Shown in pieces: positions 1 to 13,600 of a stretch of DNA of 64,000 nucleotides; positions within the stretch are counted from its first letter, which is position 1; every line of letters begins with the position of its first letter. Position numbers and translations under genes: made by a program. Where the stretch lies: the NCBI GenBank assembly GCA_963662175.1, contig OY759223.1, positions 15,416,249 to 15,480,248 of the forward strand, given 5' to 3'. The notes under the pieces were generated by a model. That model was given only the letters and a program-made list of their open reading frames with translations. It ran no database searches and was not told the origin of the DNA. Origin of the DNA: Aradus depressus (lineage: Eukaryota; Arthropoda; Insecta; Hemiptera; Aradidae).

Positions 1-554
1 GCTGAACTATTTGTTAAAGTGGTAACACACTACTTCTTCAATTTTTCGTTTATAAAAAAGTTCAGGCTTTTTTAGCATGGTATATAAAATCTTTTAACAC
101 AAATGCTCGAGTAATTATAAAACGTATTGAAATTAAATCAAAATGTATTCTTCTTTCAACAGTCATCATAACACCAAATGGCTTTCAGGCCTAAATATTT
201 TGGGGGCAAAAATAATAATACATTTATAACTAAAAAAAAAAGTTGGTTTTGGGATGAGATCCTCTCAAAAATTTTGTTTTAATCATTGGTCAGATCATAA
301 TTCACTTCATTATACTAGAATTTCATTTGCACATGTTACTGTTACTACTCTTAATCCTCCTTCAGATCCATAGGCACATTACAACAAAGTTGATATAAAA
401 ATAGGTGGAGGCCAATCTTTTATCATCAAAATATTAGAAACAAGATAATGGAGTGTCATTAATGAATGATTTCTCTTTTCACATCTATTATGTATCACAT
501 TTGCTTATTATATATTGTATATATAGTTGTAAATACAAAATTAAAATTATTTTT
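1..554. other. AT-rich intergenic DNA, nothing recognised
   Basis: No convincing coding exon, RNA gene or repeat copy was recognised here. The stretch is AT-rich and ends where an R1-like LINE remnant begins. Confidence 0.4.
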
Positions 555-890
555 TGAACTGTTCATGCGGTGGCATCGAGACTGCAGAACATGTAGTCCT
601 TGATTGTCCGCTGTACGACCAAGCTAGGATGGAGTTGATTCATGGCACTGGATCTATTATGACAGCTGGTGACTGAAACCGACTACCCTTTGTTCAGCCG
701 ATTCGTCGGCTCCTGGTGGGAGCAGAAGAAGGGACTATAAGATGGGCTGGGGACGACACAATCCGGGCAGACTGTTCCGCCCATGTCCGGTCCAAATCCC
801 TCAGTACACCCTTGATCTCTAGCTTCTCTCCCCTCTTAAGACAGTGTGATATTGCTTCATAGCAAGCAATAAGCACCCTCTTATAAAACA
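555..890 (+). mobile_element. R1-like LINE 3' end remnant
   Basis: A plus-strand reading gives CGGIETAEHVVLDCPLYDQA, the zinc-knuckle-like C-terminal motif (C-G-G-x3-AEH-x5-CP-x-Y) typical of R1/LOA/Jockey-type LINE ORF2 ends. A shared 3' untranslated stretch follows (cccatgtccggtcc ... tcctctccc-like ... aaaacaaaattaaaag). Pieces with the same coding end or the same 3' tail recur at about 12475, 24690 and 54384, which supports a LINE family. This copy is 5'-truncated and carries a stop just after the motif, so it is dead. Confidence 0.65.
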
Positions 891-1643
891 AAATTAAAAG
901 TTTGTGAAATTAACATTACTTTTACATCATAATTCCCGCAAATATAAGCAGAAAAAAGGAATTCTAACAGAAAAATTAAAGAAGCCATTTGAGCTCTTAC
1001 AATTCTTATGCCCTCAGTAGAAAACACCCCCTCCCACCCCCCTCTCGTTCTAGCAAACAATATTTCACTAGAATCATGTTTTGAAATTGTACATAATATT
1101 AACTTGTATAGCATTATTTCTTTTGATGGAAACACATGTATTGTTGAATCAATTTAAAAAAATATATATTTTAAAAAAATATTCAAAAAGCTGTTTCTTT
1201 TTATTACGCTTTACATGAAATTCTTTTGTTTTAACATGTAGAAACATTTATTACAACTTCTTGGTTTTTCTTCGCTATATAGGACTTAATCTAATATCTT
1301 ATTTATGCTTTTTAAGATGTCATTAATTGCATTCAGTTCGGTTATGTTACCTAAACTGGTAAACAATAATTGGTTGATAAGTAAATAGAGGTGACCGTCT
1401 TCTGCGCATTTAAGTAACTCAGTTAAAAATAATTTGAAAGTAGGGCAAAGTGTTACATTTTTTCTGTTCTTGGCATCATATCGGATTTAATTTAGCTTCA
1501 CCGTGATATTTTACATATTTAAGTACTATTTACGGAGTTTCTGGATTAGTGCCGGTGTAAGGCCGCACCTATCATACAGTGTAGTTTTTTTTAGGCCGGA
1601 ATAATTATATAGGTTCTCAATTTTTCGTTTATCTTCAAAAACT
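891..1643. promoter_or_regulatory. Upstream region of the Kintoun gene
   Basis: This non-coding stretch lies between a LINE remnant and the Kintoun start codon and must hold the promoter and 5' untranslated region. I see no clear TATA box or other element that would place the transcription start. No repeat copy was recognised. Confidence 0.35.
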
Positions 1644-4600
1644 ATGACACAATTTATAAAGAAACATTATGAAGAATTGGATATTACTAAAGGTGAACTT
1701 AAACAGATTGGTGAGGCACTCAAGAAAGAAGAATTTCGTAATCTTTTGAATGATTATGTTGAAGAAGTGAATGATCCAAAAAATAAGGCAATTTTTGAAA
1801 AAGAATTGATACAATTGGAAAAAGAGAGAGGAGTTGATGCAACATTTGTTCATCCACGTCCTGGATATGTTATCAAGAGCAGTGTTGACGGTGAACAGAA
1901 AGCTTTTATCAATATATGTACCAATGAACACGTTGGAAAACCTTCATCAATTGTTCAGAAGAAAAATGGTACAAACGGTCGGGACTGGTCGATACCTTAT
2001 ATTCAAGCCCCACCTCGTATGGATATTGATAAAAAAGGAGGTAAATGTATAATTTTTGATGTTGTTTTTCACCCAGACACCTTAAAACTGGCTGAAAATA
2101 GTGTTCCATTTAGAGATTTAGTTAATGATACAGCACTATCAGGTGTTGAAGATGCTTTTAAAACTAAGTTAGACAGAAAAAACTTAAAATTTCCTAAATC
2201 TCAATTTAAAGGACCGAAACTGCCAACTATAATTCGTAAAAAAATTGAAAACATTCCTAACTATGTAGATATACCATTGGATATTCCAAATTATCCGTAT
2301 CAGCAGTTGGAGGTAGATCATATTCCTAAAGTTACTCACCCAAGAGTTAATGTGAACGAAAAGGAACATAATGTCTACACTGAACCGAAATACATAATCA
2401 AACATAGGAAAGGTGTTGATTATAATGAATATACGTATGAACTCGACTCAAAGATTAACGCTGCTTTACCAACAGAACTTGTTGTTGAAATTGACCTACC
2501 ATTATTAAAATGTGCAGGAGATGCTACTTTAGATGTTTGTAAAAAATCGTTAACATTAATCAGTGATAAGCCTGCTAAGTATAAATTAAACATTAAATTG
2601 CCATATCCGGTTAATGAAGAAAATGGAAGTGCTAAATTTGACAAGAAAACTAAAAGATTGATTGTCACATTACCTGTGGTGGTACAAAAAATCACACTTT
2701 CCGAACTGTCACGGTATGACTCTGGGATTGAAAGTGATCCAAATACTAATCGTTCATCAAGCGATGAGGATCTCTCTCCAATAATTGAACTTAAAAGTGA
2801 AGTGTTAAAGAGTGATATAAAAGAAAATTTTGAATTAAGGACTAGTGAAGAAATCTTAAGTGAATTCCTATCTAAAGATATTCATTATTCCTTTCCTCCG
2901 TTTAGCCTCAATACAGATAATCGATCAATATCTGTTGTTGTCAATGTTAAAAATATTGATCCAAGTTCTGTGGCACATCAATATATCCTGGAGAACAGTG
3001 GAGTTCATATTAAATTTACTTCATTAGGCTCTGGGTTTTTCCCTGTTCATTATGCCTATTGTTTACAGTTTGAGAAATGTACAATTAATACTGATTCACT
3101 AAAAGTTGAAGTATGGGATAACAATTTAATTATACATTTAAAAATTGATAAATGTCTAGAATCAACATTGAAGACTTACTTATGCGGACAGAATACCGGT
3201 TCTTTGCAAGTTCGAAATCTGTCAAAGCCTATCTCATTTGAAAGGGAACCTATAGAGGTATTTATTTTTGATTGATTAAATTTAATATTATTTATTACTT
3301 TCTTATACCTATAGGTAATCGTGCAAAAATTCGAGATCGAATTTTCAACGGATTTTCACGATTCAAGGTCTCTTGAATAAGTTTTAACCATTTTCGTGAT
3401 GTCTGTCTGTGGGTGTATGTGTATATGTGAAACCATTGTAGCTATGAACTTGAAATTTGGAATGAAGGAGTCACATACTTAGATCTGAGTACAATTTACA
3501 AGATACTGTTTGTTTATGAACTAATCAAAAATCTTTTCAAGTAATAGTTGTAGAGAACATTGAAATGCTATTTTTCGCTTGTCGTTCGGTTTTTTATATA
3601 CATGCCGAAAAGCGTCTGAAATGTAGGTTTGAAACACATATTTCTTTACGTTTCCTCAATTTACTCGAGAACAGTTAGTCCTATCGAAAAATTGATTCTT
3701 ACCAAAAATGTTCCTTATAAAATTACCAATCCCTAAGAAGTTCTCATATTTGAGAAAAGAATAGATCGACAACAATTATAGCGGCCCGAAGAATGTAAAC
3801 TAAATGTCTACAAGGAATGTAAGTAATGTTGAAATCGTCACTTATTGCAACGAACTTTAAAATATGGTTTTATTATTGTAATTTTTTTTTTTTTTTTTTT
3901 TTGAAAAATCAAGAAAAATATACATATGTGACGTGGCCCTTATTATGTTATACCAACAACCCTTACAGATCACTCTCCCCCTTCCTCCCCTTCTCAAAAT
4001 CATTTCATTGTATCTCTTCGTATAGCGTTATCTTGAGAGTAGACATTGGGGAGGGGGTTCTGTAGGTGAACATTGCCTTGTATTTTACATTTGTAGTAAT
4101 TATATTGTCCTGAAATATAATTTAAGCCTACCTCAAAGCCCTATTATAAAGTATTGTGTATTCTACAATATATATTCGTCAGGTTTTGTTATTAACCAGG
4201 TTAGTTTGCTGATTCTTATATATCAGATAAGGAAATGCGTTGGAATTTCAACATGGAACTCCTCCATCGTACAGATCACTTTTTCGTAACAGTAATTAAA
4301 GTAAAATTTTTGAATTCTAACAAGATAAAGACTACGTTACAAGTTTGAAGCCTATGTAAGTGTGCGTGTCTGTCTGTGGCATCGTACCTCCAAGACGGCT
4401 GAACCGATTTCGAAGCGGTTTTTTTGTTTCAAAATTTGCGAGATGGTTCTTAGACATGTTTGGTGGAAATCGGGTATGCCGTTTCCAAAATATTCAGTTT
4501 TCATCAGAGCCTGTGTTGGGATCTCGGACACTTGGAGTTTGAGGTCAAATATTTATAAGGCCAAGCCACTCCCCCCTAAGCCCTTCAAGCCCCCCTCCAG

Positions 4601-7600
4601 GGGGTGTGTCGTCCCACCCCAAAAATTTTAAGCTGGGTCCTGCATTGGGCAGTCCTTTCCTTATCGTCAAGGTATATTCAGACATGCCACTGTGTCTGCG
4701 GCGCGCGCGGTTGTGAGACTACCCGACTGCGACATATCAAATGGTCTTCAGTTTCCTGTAAACTCATTTAATATTTTTTCAATAGAATAAACAGTATATT
4801 TTTAAAAATACTAATACTACCGTCTTCAGGTTTAGTTATTAACTAAGTCAGTTTGCTTATTCTTATATATCAGACAAGGAAATGGTTTGTAATTTCAACA
4901 TGGGCCTTTTAACAATAAAGAATTTTTTTAGATTTTTGTATAATGTCTACATAAAATAAAACAATACCTAACGTATATTTTCATCCATTATATTAGTTCA
5001 ATAGACTATTGGAACATTGTCCATTGACCCAATACAATGGTTCACTGTTCAATGATCCAATATAATGAGTCGAGGGTTGTCAACCCCTGCTGTACATCAA
5101 TACCCCAGGGAAGACATTATTCAGAAGTTATTACTTCATAGCAACCAATCTGAAGTTAATTCATATTACTGTTTCTATTTGAGATACGTCGAAATGAATC
5201 GTGTTACAAAACTTCAGAAGAAACAATTTGAAGAGAAATTCCAACCCATACCTTTCTTATAATACTAACTTTTCATAGAAATGAGTTTCCCTATCCATAA
5301 AGGACACATATTGATTTTCAGCCAAATTGGCCAAAGGGAGGGGGGAGCCCTAACATAAAAAATCCTAGTAATTGTGCGCTGGAGAGCTTAAGATTAGAGG
5401 AAGGGCTCAACTCAAAAACCTCAATAAGTACCGATGTAATGAATATATCGATACAACATTTATAATGAGGATTCAGAAGCAGCTATGTAAGTTAGGTTAG
5501 GTTTTATGACTCATGCCCGGGCTTTAACTACGAGGTCATATCGCCTACTACCAGAGCGCTCTTTCGTCACTCTGGTGGACATGAGCCCGACTCTACTATG
5601 GGAGTCCTAAATTTTGCCTACCCTAAATTTTTATTCACCTAGAGCAGGGGTCTTTAACGAATACCTGACATCGTACAGGCTCGGGATAATCGCTTAATGA
5701 ACTTAATTAACCTCCCAGATAAAAATCCTAAGGTCCGAGGTTTCTCACCCGCGATCTTGAGCATACCACTGAACTACCTGCACCCTCATGAGAACTGACA
5801 TTATTGCAGAGATATTGTGAAATAATTCAAATGAACTTGAAATAAATAAAACTTGTTTATTTATGATATTGTCTAATTTCACCAACTATATTTACATGGG
5901 AGTACTTTCGGTATTTCTACCATCCTCAGCCAAAAGCATAAGAGATAAGACTCTTATCTCTTATGTTTTTAGCTGAGGATGGTAGAAATATAGTATATAT
6001 AGATAAGACTCTTATCTCTTATGTTTTTAGCTGAGGATGGTAGAAATATAGTATATATAGATAAGACTCTTATCTCTTATGTTTTTGGCTGAGGACGGTA
6101 GAAATACCGAAAGTACTCCCATGTAAATATAGTTGGTGAAATTAGACAATATCATAAATAAACAAGTTTTATTTATTTCAGGTTCACCCTCATGAGAGGT
6201 AGATACAGACCAAAATCACGATTTTTTTTTTCTCATACTATGGCGTAAATAGTTTTTTAATAATTAATAGTGGCCTCGAAATGTAAACATCCCCTAAAAT
6301 CACGATTTCAATTTTTTTGGTGATTACAAATTGTAACAGGAAGGAAGTCGGTTACTTCCCTCTTACAATCATTCTACTCTTATCATTATGTCTACATATG
6401 AAAAGAGCATATTAATTTTAAATAATTTAACATATGATTTTATTTATAGAGTCGATATTTAGCTTTGATTGTTTATTTTCTTAAATAGCACATGTTTTGT
6501 TTTGATTGCTTCCTTTTTAGTAGTAAGAATCTCTTAGACAATGAACCTGTTTGTATACTTTCATTTGATTTGTTGTTAATGTAATTTTTTTTTGTTTGTA
6601 TTTACAATAGGGTTTAAAAGATATCTAATGTGATAAAATTAAATTTTTTTCCCCCAACAGTTTGAATCACTTGAGAAAGAACAATTTGTTGTAAAGAATG
6701 AGGAAAATAAATCGACGTTTGGTCAGTTGCAACTCTTTCGTGACAACAATGAGAAGAATTGTATTAGGACAGAAGACATTCCCCAGGTGTGTACACTTTT
6801 GTTCGTAAATATTGTGTTTTCGCTAATAGTATTTGCAAATGGGATTATTATAGGGAACCCTCTGGATGTGTGGACACAAAATGGGTTCTGTATATTGTCA
6901 CTTTGGAATGACAAGATTCTATCGGCATTTTTGGGCTTGTATAGCCTCGGGATCTAAGCACCCAATGGGTTATCCTCTAAATTTTACAAAATATTGGTTG
7001 TTATAGACCTGATACTTTTTTCCGTTTCATGCTCTCAAAAATTGATTTTTATTTTTCTATTATATGCACCCTACACGAGCCTAATGGCTCAAATTCAATG
7101 CGACATCCTATTTTCACCCAGGCGGTTGCAGTTACAAACATAAACGAACACCACTTTTCATTATTTTTTTTTCGATTTTCAATCATCATTTAACCTTGTA
7201 ACCCTTCGAGGGGCTTAGCCCCAACCCAGTGGAACGCTAGAAGGAATCTAGTTTCAGAATTGGAAAATAAAAATGACACAAATGTTATATTTATATTTAA
7301 GTATTCCTGGAGATATTCCGCAATAATTGTAATAGGAAACTGACTAGTGGATGTTAAGTTTTGGAAATGTTTCTCCTTCTTGAAAAATTCTCTTGGGATA
7401 CACTTGAGTCTATGTGGGTAGAGGAGGTAGAGTCTAAGAAGGAGTAGGGAAGAGTCTAAGGAGGAGTAGAGAATAGTCTAAGGAGGAGAAGTGAAGAATC
7501 TAAGGAGGAGTAGAGAAGAGTCCAAGGAGGAGAAGAGAAGAGTCCAAGAAGGAGAAGAGAAGAATCTAAGGAGGAGTAGAGATGAGTCCAAGGAGGAGAA

Positions 7601-10600
7601 GAGAAGAGTCCAAGAAGGAGAAGAGAAGAATCTAAGGAAGAGTAGAGAAGAGGCCAAGGAGAAGAGAAGAATCTAAGGAGGAGTAGAGAAGAGTCTAAGG
7701 AGGAGTAGAGAATAGTCTAAGGAGGAGAAGTGAAGAATCTAAGGAGGAGTAGAGAAGAGTCCAAGGAGGAGAAGAGAAGAGTCCAAGAAGGAGAAGAGAA
7801 GAATCTAAGGAAGAGTAGAGAAGAGGCCAAGGAGAAGAGAAGAATCTAAGGAGGAGTAGAGAAGAGTCTAAGGAGGAGTAGAGAAGAATCTAAGAAAGAG
7901 TAGAGAAGAGTCCAAGGAGGAGAAGAGAAGAGTCCAAGGAGAAGTAGAGAAGAGTCCAAGAAGGAGAAGAGAAGAATCTAAGGAGGAGTAGAGAAGAGTC
8001 CAAGGAGGAGAAGATAACAGTCTAAAGAGGAGTAGAGAAGAGTCTAAGGAGAAGAGAAGAGCCCAAGGAGGAGTAGAGAACAGTCTAAAGAGGAGTAGAG
8101 AAGAATCTAAGGAGTAGAAAAGATTCTGAGGAGGAGTAGAGAAGAGTCTAAGAAAGAGTAGAGAATGTTCAAAGAGGAGAAGAGAAGAGTCGTAAGAATG
8201 AGAGAAATTTTTAAAACATAACATCCGCTTCTTTAGTTTTTTTTTTACTACTTTAATTTGATTGAAAATTTAATGAGTTTGTAATTAAAATCATATTTAC
8301 CAATAAGCCAAAAGAAATTGGGATAGAATAATCCAAAATAATTATTTTTTATTTTTTTTATTTACAAATAGATACAACTGTATAAAAAATATATACTACA
8401 AGCTAATGTACTAAAAGAGAGGGAAACAATAGCAATGTTCAAATATCAAGAGGGGAGAAATCAGCCAGTGGAGAGACACTCCCTAGTCACTTAGTTGCTC
8501 TCATTTGTAACTAAACACTGTCACTGTTGCTGCAGAGAAGATATCTAGGCCATTGGCGCTTAAGGCGTCGTTGGGGAAGTGTGGCACAATGAAGGGCATG
8601 AACTAGAGGATTATTGTGGGAACTAAGGGAGGAAAATACTTTTTTATACTTGGATTTAGCTACTTCTACAAAAGGTACGTTAAGGTCAGTGTGAAGGGTT
8701 TTGTTGGAGAGGTAGTAAGGAGCATTGGCTATTGTACGAAGGAATTTGGACCGAAGAGGTTGGATACCTTAGCAGAACTTCAGACTTCAAGAACGTATAG
8801 GTTTGAGTATTGCGTTGTATATAAGTCGTTCTATTTTCAAGGTTAATTTAGATCTTATGGCTAATAGTCTTAGTAACAGCTTGTAACGTATCTTCATTTC
8901 TTGGCTTTCCAGTCACATGTGAAGTGTTTCCAGTGATCTCGTTTTTTGAAGGGATGAGATTATTGTTAAGGTGTATTGGAGAGCAGGTATATTTGCGACG
9001 GAGAGTAAAGTGAACTGGCTTCAGTTCAATGTCACTCTTCACTTTTTGTACCAGGACTGAAGGGATATCAGGCGTTTTTGGAGACGTCTGGATGATAGAA
9101 CTCGTTCTGGGTGGATAGCAATGTCATCGGCAAAGGTGTGGTTTTGATGGATGGGAATGTCAGCTGTGTATATTGTGTAGCGGATAGGACCCAGGATACT
9201 GCCTTGAGGAATGCCAGTATTTTATGGAGACACGGGAGAAATGGCGAAACTCTGCCTTGTTTTTGATAATTATGGAATAACAGTATGGAAAGGATTTCCC
9301 TTAGAAGTATATTCCCGAAAACGTTCCCCAGGAGAAAAATAAGACTGATGAATCTGTAGGTACTGGGGAGATGAGAGAGCTTGTTTGGTTTTGAGGCTCA
9401 TTATTATGAGAGTGCTTGCAGGGGTTTGAGAAATAAGTGATACGGAGGATGGAGTTGTAAATGTAAGTAAGGAAAATTACTGATTTCCTTTCAAGACTTT
9501 TCAGAATTGGAAAGGTAATTAAATCACAACCAGGAGCTTTTCTTTTTGTGAAGGTGTTGAATGATGTAATTGACATTTGAAGAATGGAAGCACTTAGGAG
9601 GGGGAGAACATGAAAGAGGACTGTCGAGCTCCCTTTCGACTTAGGAAGAATGAAGAGGATCAACAAGAAAGAATTTTTGTAGGAAAGTAGTATTTTATTT
9701 AATTGCTGTCTAAATAGATGTTCTGTTTTCATCAATAGTCTGTGTGTTGTGTTCCTATTGCAAGTTTCCCATCTGCTGCAGTTCTTTCTTCAGTATGTTA
9801 TTCAAGTTATTGAGGTTTCTTTTGTCTGTTGCAATAATGCTCTTCCACGTCGTCTGTCAGTTAACAATTTTCGAATTTGTAGCGAAATCAGCCGAAGGGG
9901 AGGGGGATCAGAGAGGTATTCGACTCAAATATACTAATAACTACCGATGTAATGAATGTATTGACACAAAATTTAATATGAGGATTCAGAAGCCACTATG
10001 TAAGGCAAATATTGAGTTTTAGCACAAACAGTTGATTGGCTTTTGAGGGAGAGCAAGAACATAATTTATAATTCGTGCTGGGGAAGTTCATAGCCGGTGA
10101 TTCACTGACTTTTTTTCTATATTTTTTACTATTTAACAGCTTTTGTTATTCACATCTAATTGTTGAATTTATTTAAAAATAAATTGAGTATATATCCTAT
10201 TTTTACATTTTTTTTTTTTTTCTTTAGGATGAAAAAAAGAAGAATCAGATAGAAGAAGAAACAGCTGCTGATACGCTGGCCAAGTTATGTCCTCAAATAT
10301 CCAATTTGAAGTTGACTACCAATGGGAATGAAAACGAGGATTCATTTGATAACAAAAGGATCAAGACAAGAACCTGCTCAGAATCCAACATTCTCTCCGA
10401 GCCTCCAGTAAGTGATAGCTATTATAGTAATAAATAACACTAAATGCAACTCCGATGCAATTTCCCGATTGTGTTGTAAATTTGACAAGCTTTTATGACC
10501 TAATCAAAAATATTTTTAAGTAAAAGTTGTAGAGAGAATTAAAATACACATTTTGTATGAAATACACGATTTTTTGCAGTTCGTTTTTCGAGATATATGA

Positions 10601-13600
10601 CCATGATTTAATTTACCCAAGAACTGTTAGTCCTATCGGAAATTTGTTTCTTAAGCCCCCTTCACGACCGCTCCAACTCGACAAATGCTAACAAAAACCA
10701 TGGAAACCCCGACATGATTGGCGTGGCGAGGAGCGGCCCGTCGAATATTCAACCTTCCCAAATTCCATCGAGCCGCTCCATGTGGAGTGGGCGCGGCCGG
10801 TCCGGGGAGGCTTGGCATACGTGGCTCCCCCGTGAATGCGAAAACCACTGCGTATCTTGAAACGGAGGTACGTCATACAGCGTGGTGCTTACCTAGGGAG
10901 TTTTCTTTATTTTTTTAGTTTTTCTTAGTTTTTTTTCTTCTTTACTTTCTGGTCTTCACGTACCAACAAATAGTTGTATACTATATTATTCTGTATAATA
11001 TAATATAATCTTCCATGTTCTTTTTTGAAACGAAAGAAACTGCACACCGTACTCTAGCGAGACAATCACCGAGGTGATCGGAATGATTGGCACGGCGCGG
11101 TCGTGAGTGTCCCTACTAAATGGATGGGCTAAAAATGGAGCGGCGCGGCGTGTGTTGGTTTGGAGCGGTCGTGAGTGGAAGCCTTTAGAGAAGAACCAGT
11201 ACTACGAAAGTTATAGCGCCTCTAAGAATGTAAAATAAAATAATTTCCATAGGAAATATTTTAAACTAATGTTTGAATTGTATCACGTAGCAACAAACTA
11301 TAAAATATTTTTTGTGTCTTATGATGAGGCGTCGTCCCGGAGGAGCATTCTGAAGACGAGTCGAAGTCTGAGTGAGTCCAATACAGACGAATATACAACA
11401 TGGAGCTCGCTTGATTCTTCGGACAACCCTGATGAGAGTGGCAATCCTGCTGCTAAAAAAACAGTACGATTCTCAAATATAATATCAAAAAAAGTCTTCA
11501 GGTTCGTGAATTTTTATATTTAGATAATATAATATTTATAATATAATATTCGATAACATTTACTATTCAGTAGATCTTCGATTATCCGCGCCCCATGGTT
11601 CAGACGTAGGGCGGATTGTGCAAAAGTGCGGATAACCGAGGGTTTTAAGTTTTTTGTCAATAAATGTCTATTAACTCAAATTAAATAATCATCTGATGAA
11701 TTATAAGTCATTGTTAAGGATGTTGAGGTTAAGAAAGTAAATAATGTATTGATGAATACAAAACTATAATAAAAAAGAGAACATGAAAATGTGTCTTTAC
11801 AACATGTATACACATGTGTATACTCGTAGTAAAAAAAGAGAATCTAATCAAAATAACAAGAATATGAACATTTATTCGTTAAGTTTCTACGACATACCTA
11901 TGTATGTACTTTTTTTCTATGAAAGGTTTTAGGAAAAAAAATATGTTATTTTTTTGGTTAACAGTTTCCTTTTGTTTTTAATATTATTTCGTGAAGTTCT
12001 CTGTTGTTTTGCATCTTCAATTTGCGTATTTTTCGATGCCTTCAGAGTTTTTTTTTTGAACTTGAACACTGAGAACGAATAACTGATTTTTTTTTAACCA
12101 AGTCCTGAACTGTATTTTTTCCAACGTTATATTCCTTAGAAAGCAGCGATATCGAAACTCCTTTCTCTGTTTTTAAGGACGCGTTTTCTCTTGATTTTTT
12201 CGCTCCTTGTTGACGCAAGAAAAGTCAGACAACTGAATTTTAACAGTGTAAAAAGATGTTTGTAAACGAACTTTACTTAGAAAAGGAATGAGGGGGAAGA
12301 AAGGAAGTTTTAATCAATTTTCTAGAAAAATAGGCGTCTTGGTACTTTTATATCATTTAACATCGGCAAATTTAGGGTCGACAAAATTAGGTCTTCCATA
12401 GTTGGACAACAGACATATGACACGCTAGTAGGCGATATGACTTTATAGTTCAAAGCTTGGGCATGAGTCATAACAGCCCGAACTTCTCGTGCGGCGGCGT
12501 TGAGACTACAGAACATGTAATTCTCGAATGCCCGCTGTACGACGGGCCTAGTGTGGAGTTGATACACCGGATAGGATCGTAACTGGGACTGAACCCTCGG
12601 AAGCTGATTATCCAGAGTTCAGTCGATTCGTCGCCTCCTGGTGTAAGGTAAAGAAGGCAGTATAACGTGGTTTCCGGGATGACCGCTGGGTGCTGTAGGA
12701 CCATCTTCGGCGCAACGTAGCCATGAAACGTAGATACGAGCTCTCTCGGGAAACGCCGATAAGTTAGGTTGGAGGACCCAACCGATCGCTCCGGGTAGTG
12801 GTGGGGTCCAACAACCGGCCGTAGCACCATAAATATAGTTAAATAAATGTAATTACGCGGCGGATGGGTTGTGTGGTCCCTCAGGGGTCTAGTGTTCATA
12901 TTAAATAATTAACTCAGTTATATCTATGAACTCAATGTACCAGTACTATGTAAATTCAATTTTGTAATTTATTTTTAACCCCCGACGCAAAAGGAGGGGT
13001 GTTATAAGTTTGAATGAAGCCTTTGTGTGTGTGTGTGTGTGTGTCTGTCTGTGGCATCCTAGCTCCAAGATGATTTCAAAGCGGTTTTTTTGTTTCAAAA
13101 ACTGGCTGGTATTTGCGAGATGGTTCTTAGCCATGTTTGATGGAAATCGGGTACCTATGCCGTTTCCAAGATCTTCAGAGCCTGTATAAGATCTCGGCCT
13201 CTGTTACAGCTAGGGACTGGAGTTTGAACTCAAATGTTTATAAGAACAAGCCCCTCCCCCCAAAAAATGCCCTCCCCACCAAGGTATCAGTAAAAAAATA
13301 TTAATGAACTAAAAAAAATGTAAATTGACTTTTAATCAAAACACCAAAGACCGGATTTTTTTTTATTTAAAAAAAAATGAAATCAGGATTTTTGCAGGGG
13401 GTGTGTCGTTGTCATTCCGCCCCCTAAGTTTTATTGAGTAGGTTTTTTTTTTTAATTTTTTTTTAAATTATATTTTATAAAATAGGTTTTTTCATTCATT
13501 TATTTTGTTTATTACAGAGCCAATTCATCAATTTTGGGCCAAAAACACAGAAATGAGAAAAAGTATAGAAATAGGAAGAAGGTAGCTGAACGAAGGAGAC

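Larger units (their letters stand above)
3258..6660 (+). other. Kintoun intron 1, repeat-filled
   Basis: This intron holds repeat family C (about 3465-3800), family B (4340-4690), part of family A (about 5280-5490), a SINE (5491-5787) and a hammerhead-bearing foldback element (5794-6184). No additional exon is needed, because exons 1 and 2 join in phase 0. Confidence 0.7.
6787..10227 (+). other. Kintoun intron 2, repeat-filled
   Basis: This intron contains the homopurine minisatellite (7430-8205), a Jockey-like LINE remnant (8345-9735) and a family A repeat piece (about 9885-10110). Between 6800 and 7430 I see only AT-rich DNA with no feature I can name. Confidence 0.65.
11502..13517 (+). 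other. Kintoun intron 4
   Basis: The intron contains a pogo/Tigger remnant (11568-12240), a SINE 3' scrap (12415-12470), an R1-like LINE 3' piece (12475-12700) and repeat B copy 2 (12980-13440). Confidence 0.65.

Noticed and set aside
3258..3275. Kintoun ending at the stop after exon 1 (a 543-aa protein)
   Set aside because: A good GT donor lies at 3258, and downstream exons in phase encode conserved Kintoun C-terminal motifs.
7491..8224. E/K/R-rich or S/L-rich coding frames
   Set aside because: They are translations of a homopurine minisatellite inside a Kintoun intron.
13023..13042. (TG)n tract as a regulatory site
   Set aside because: It is a microsatellite within repeat B. The other copy lacks the expansion and nothing links it to regulation.
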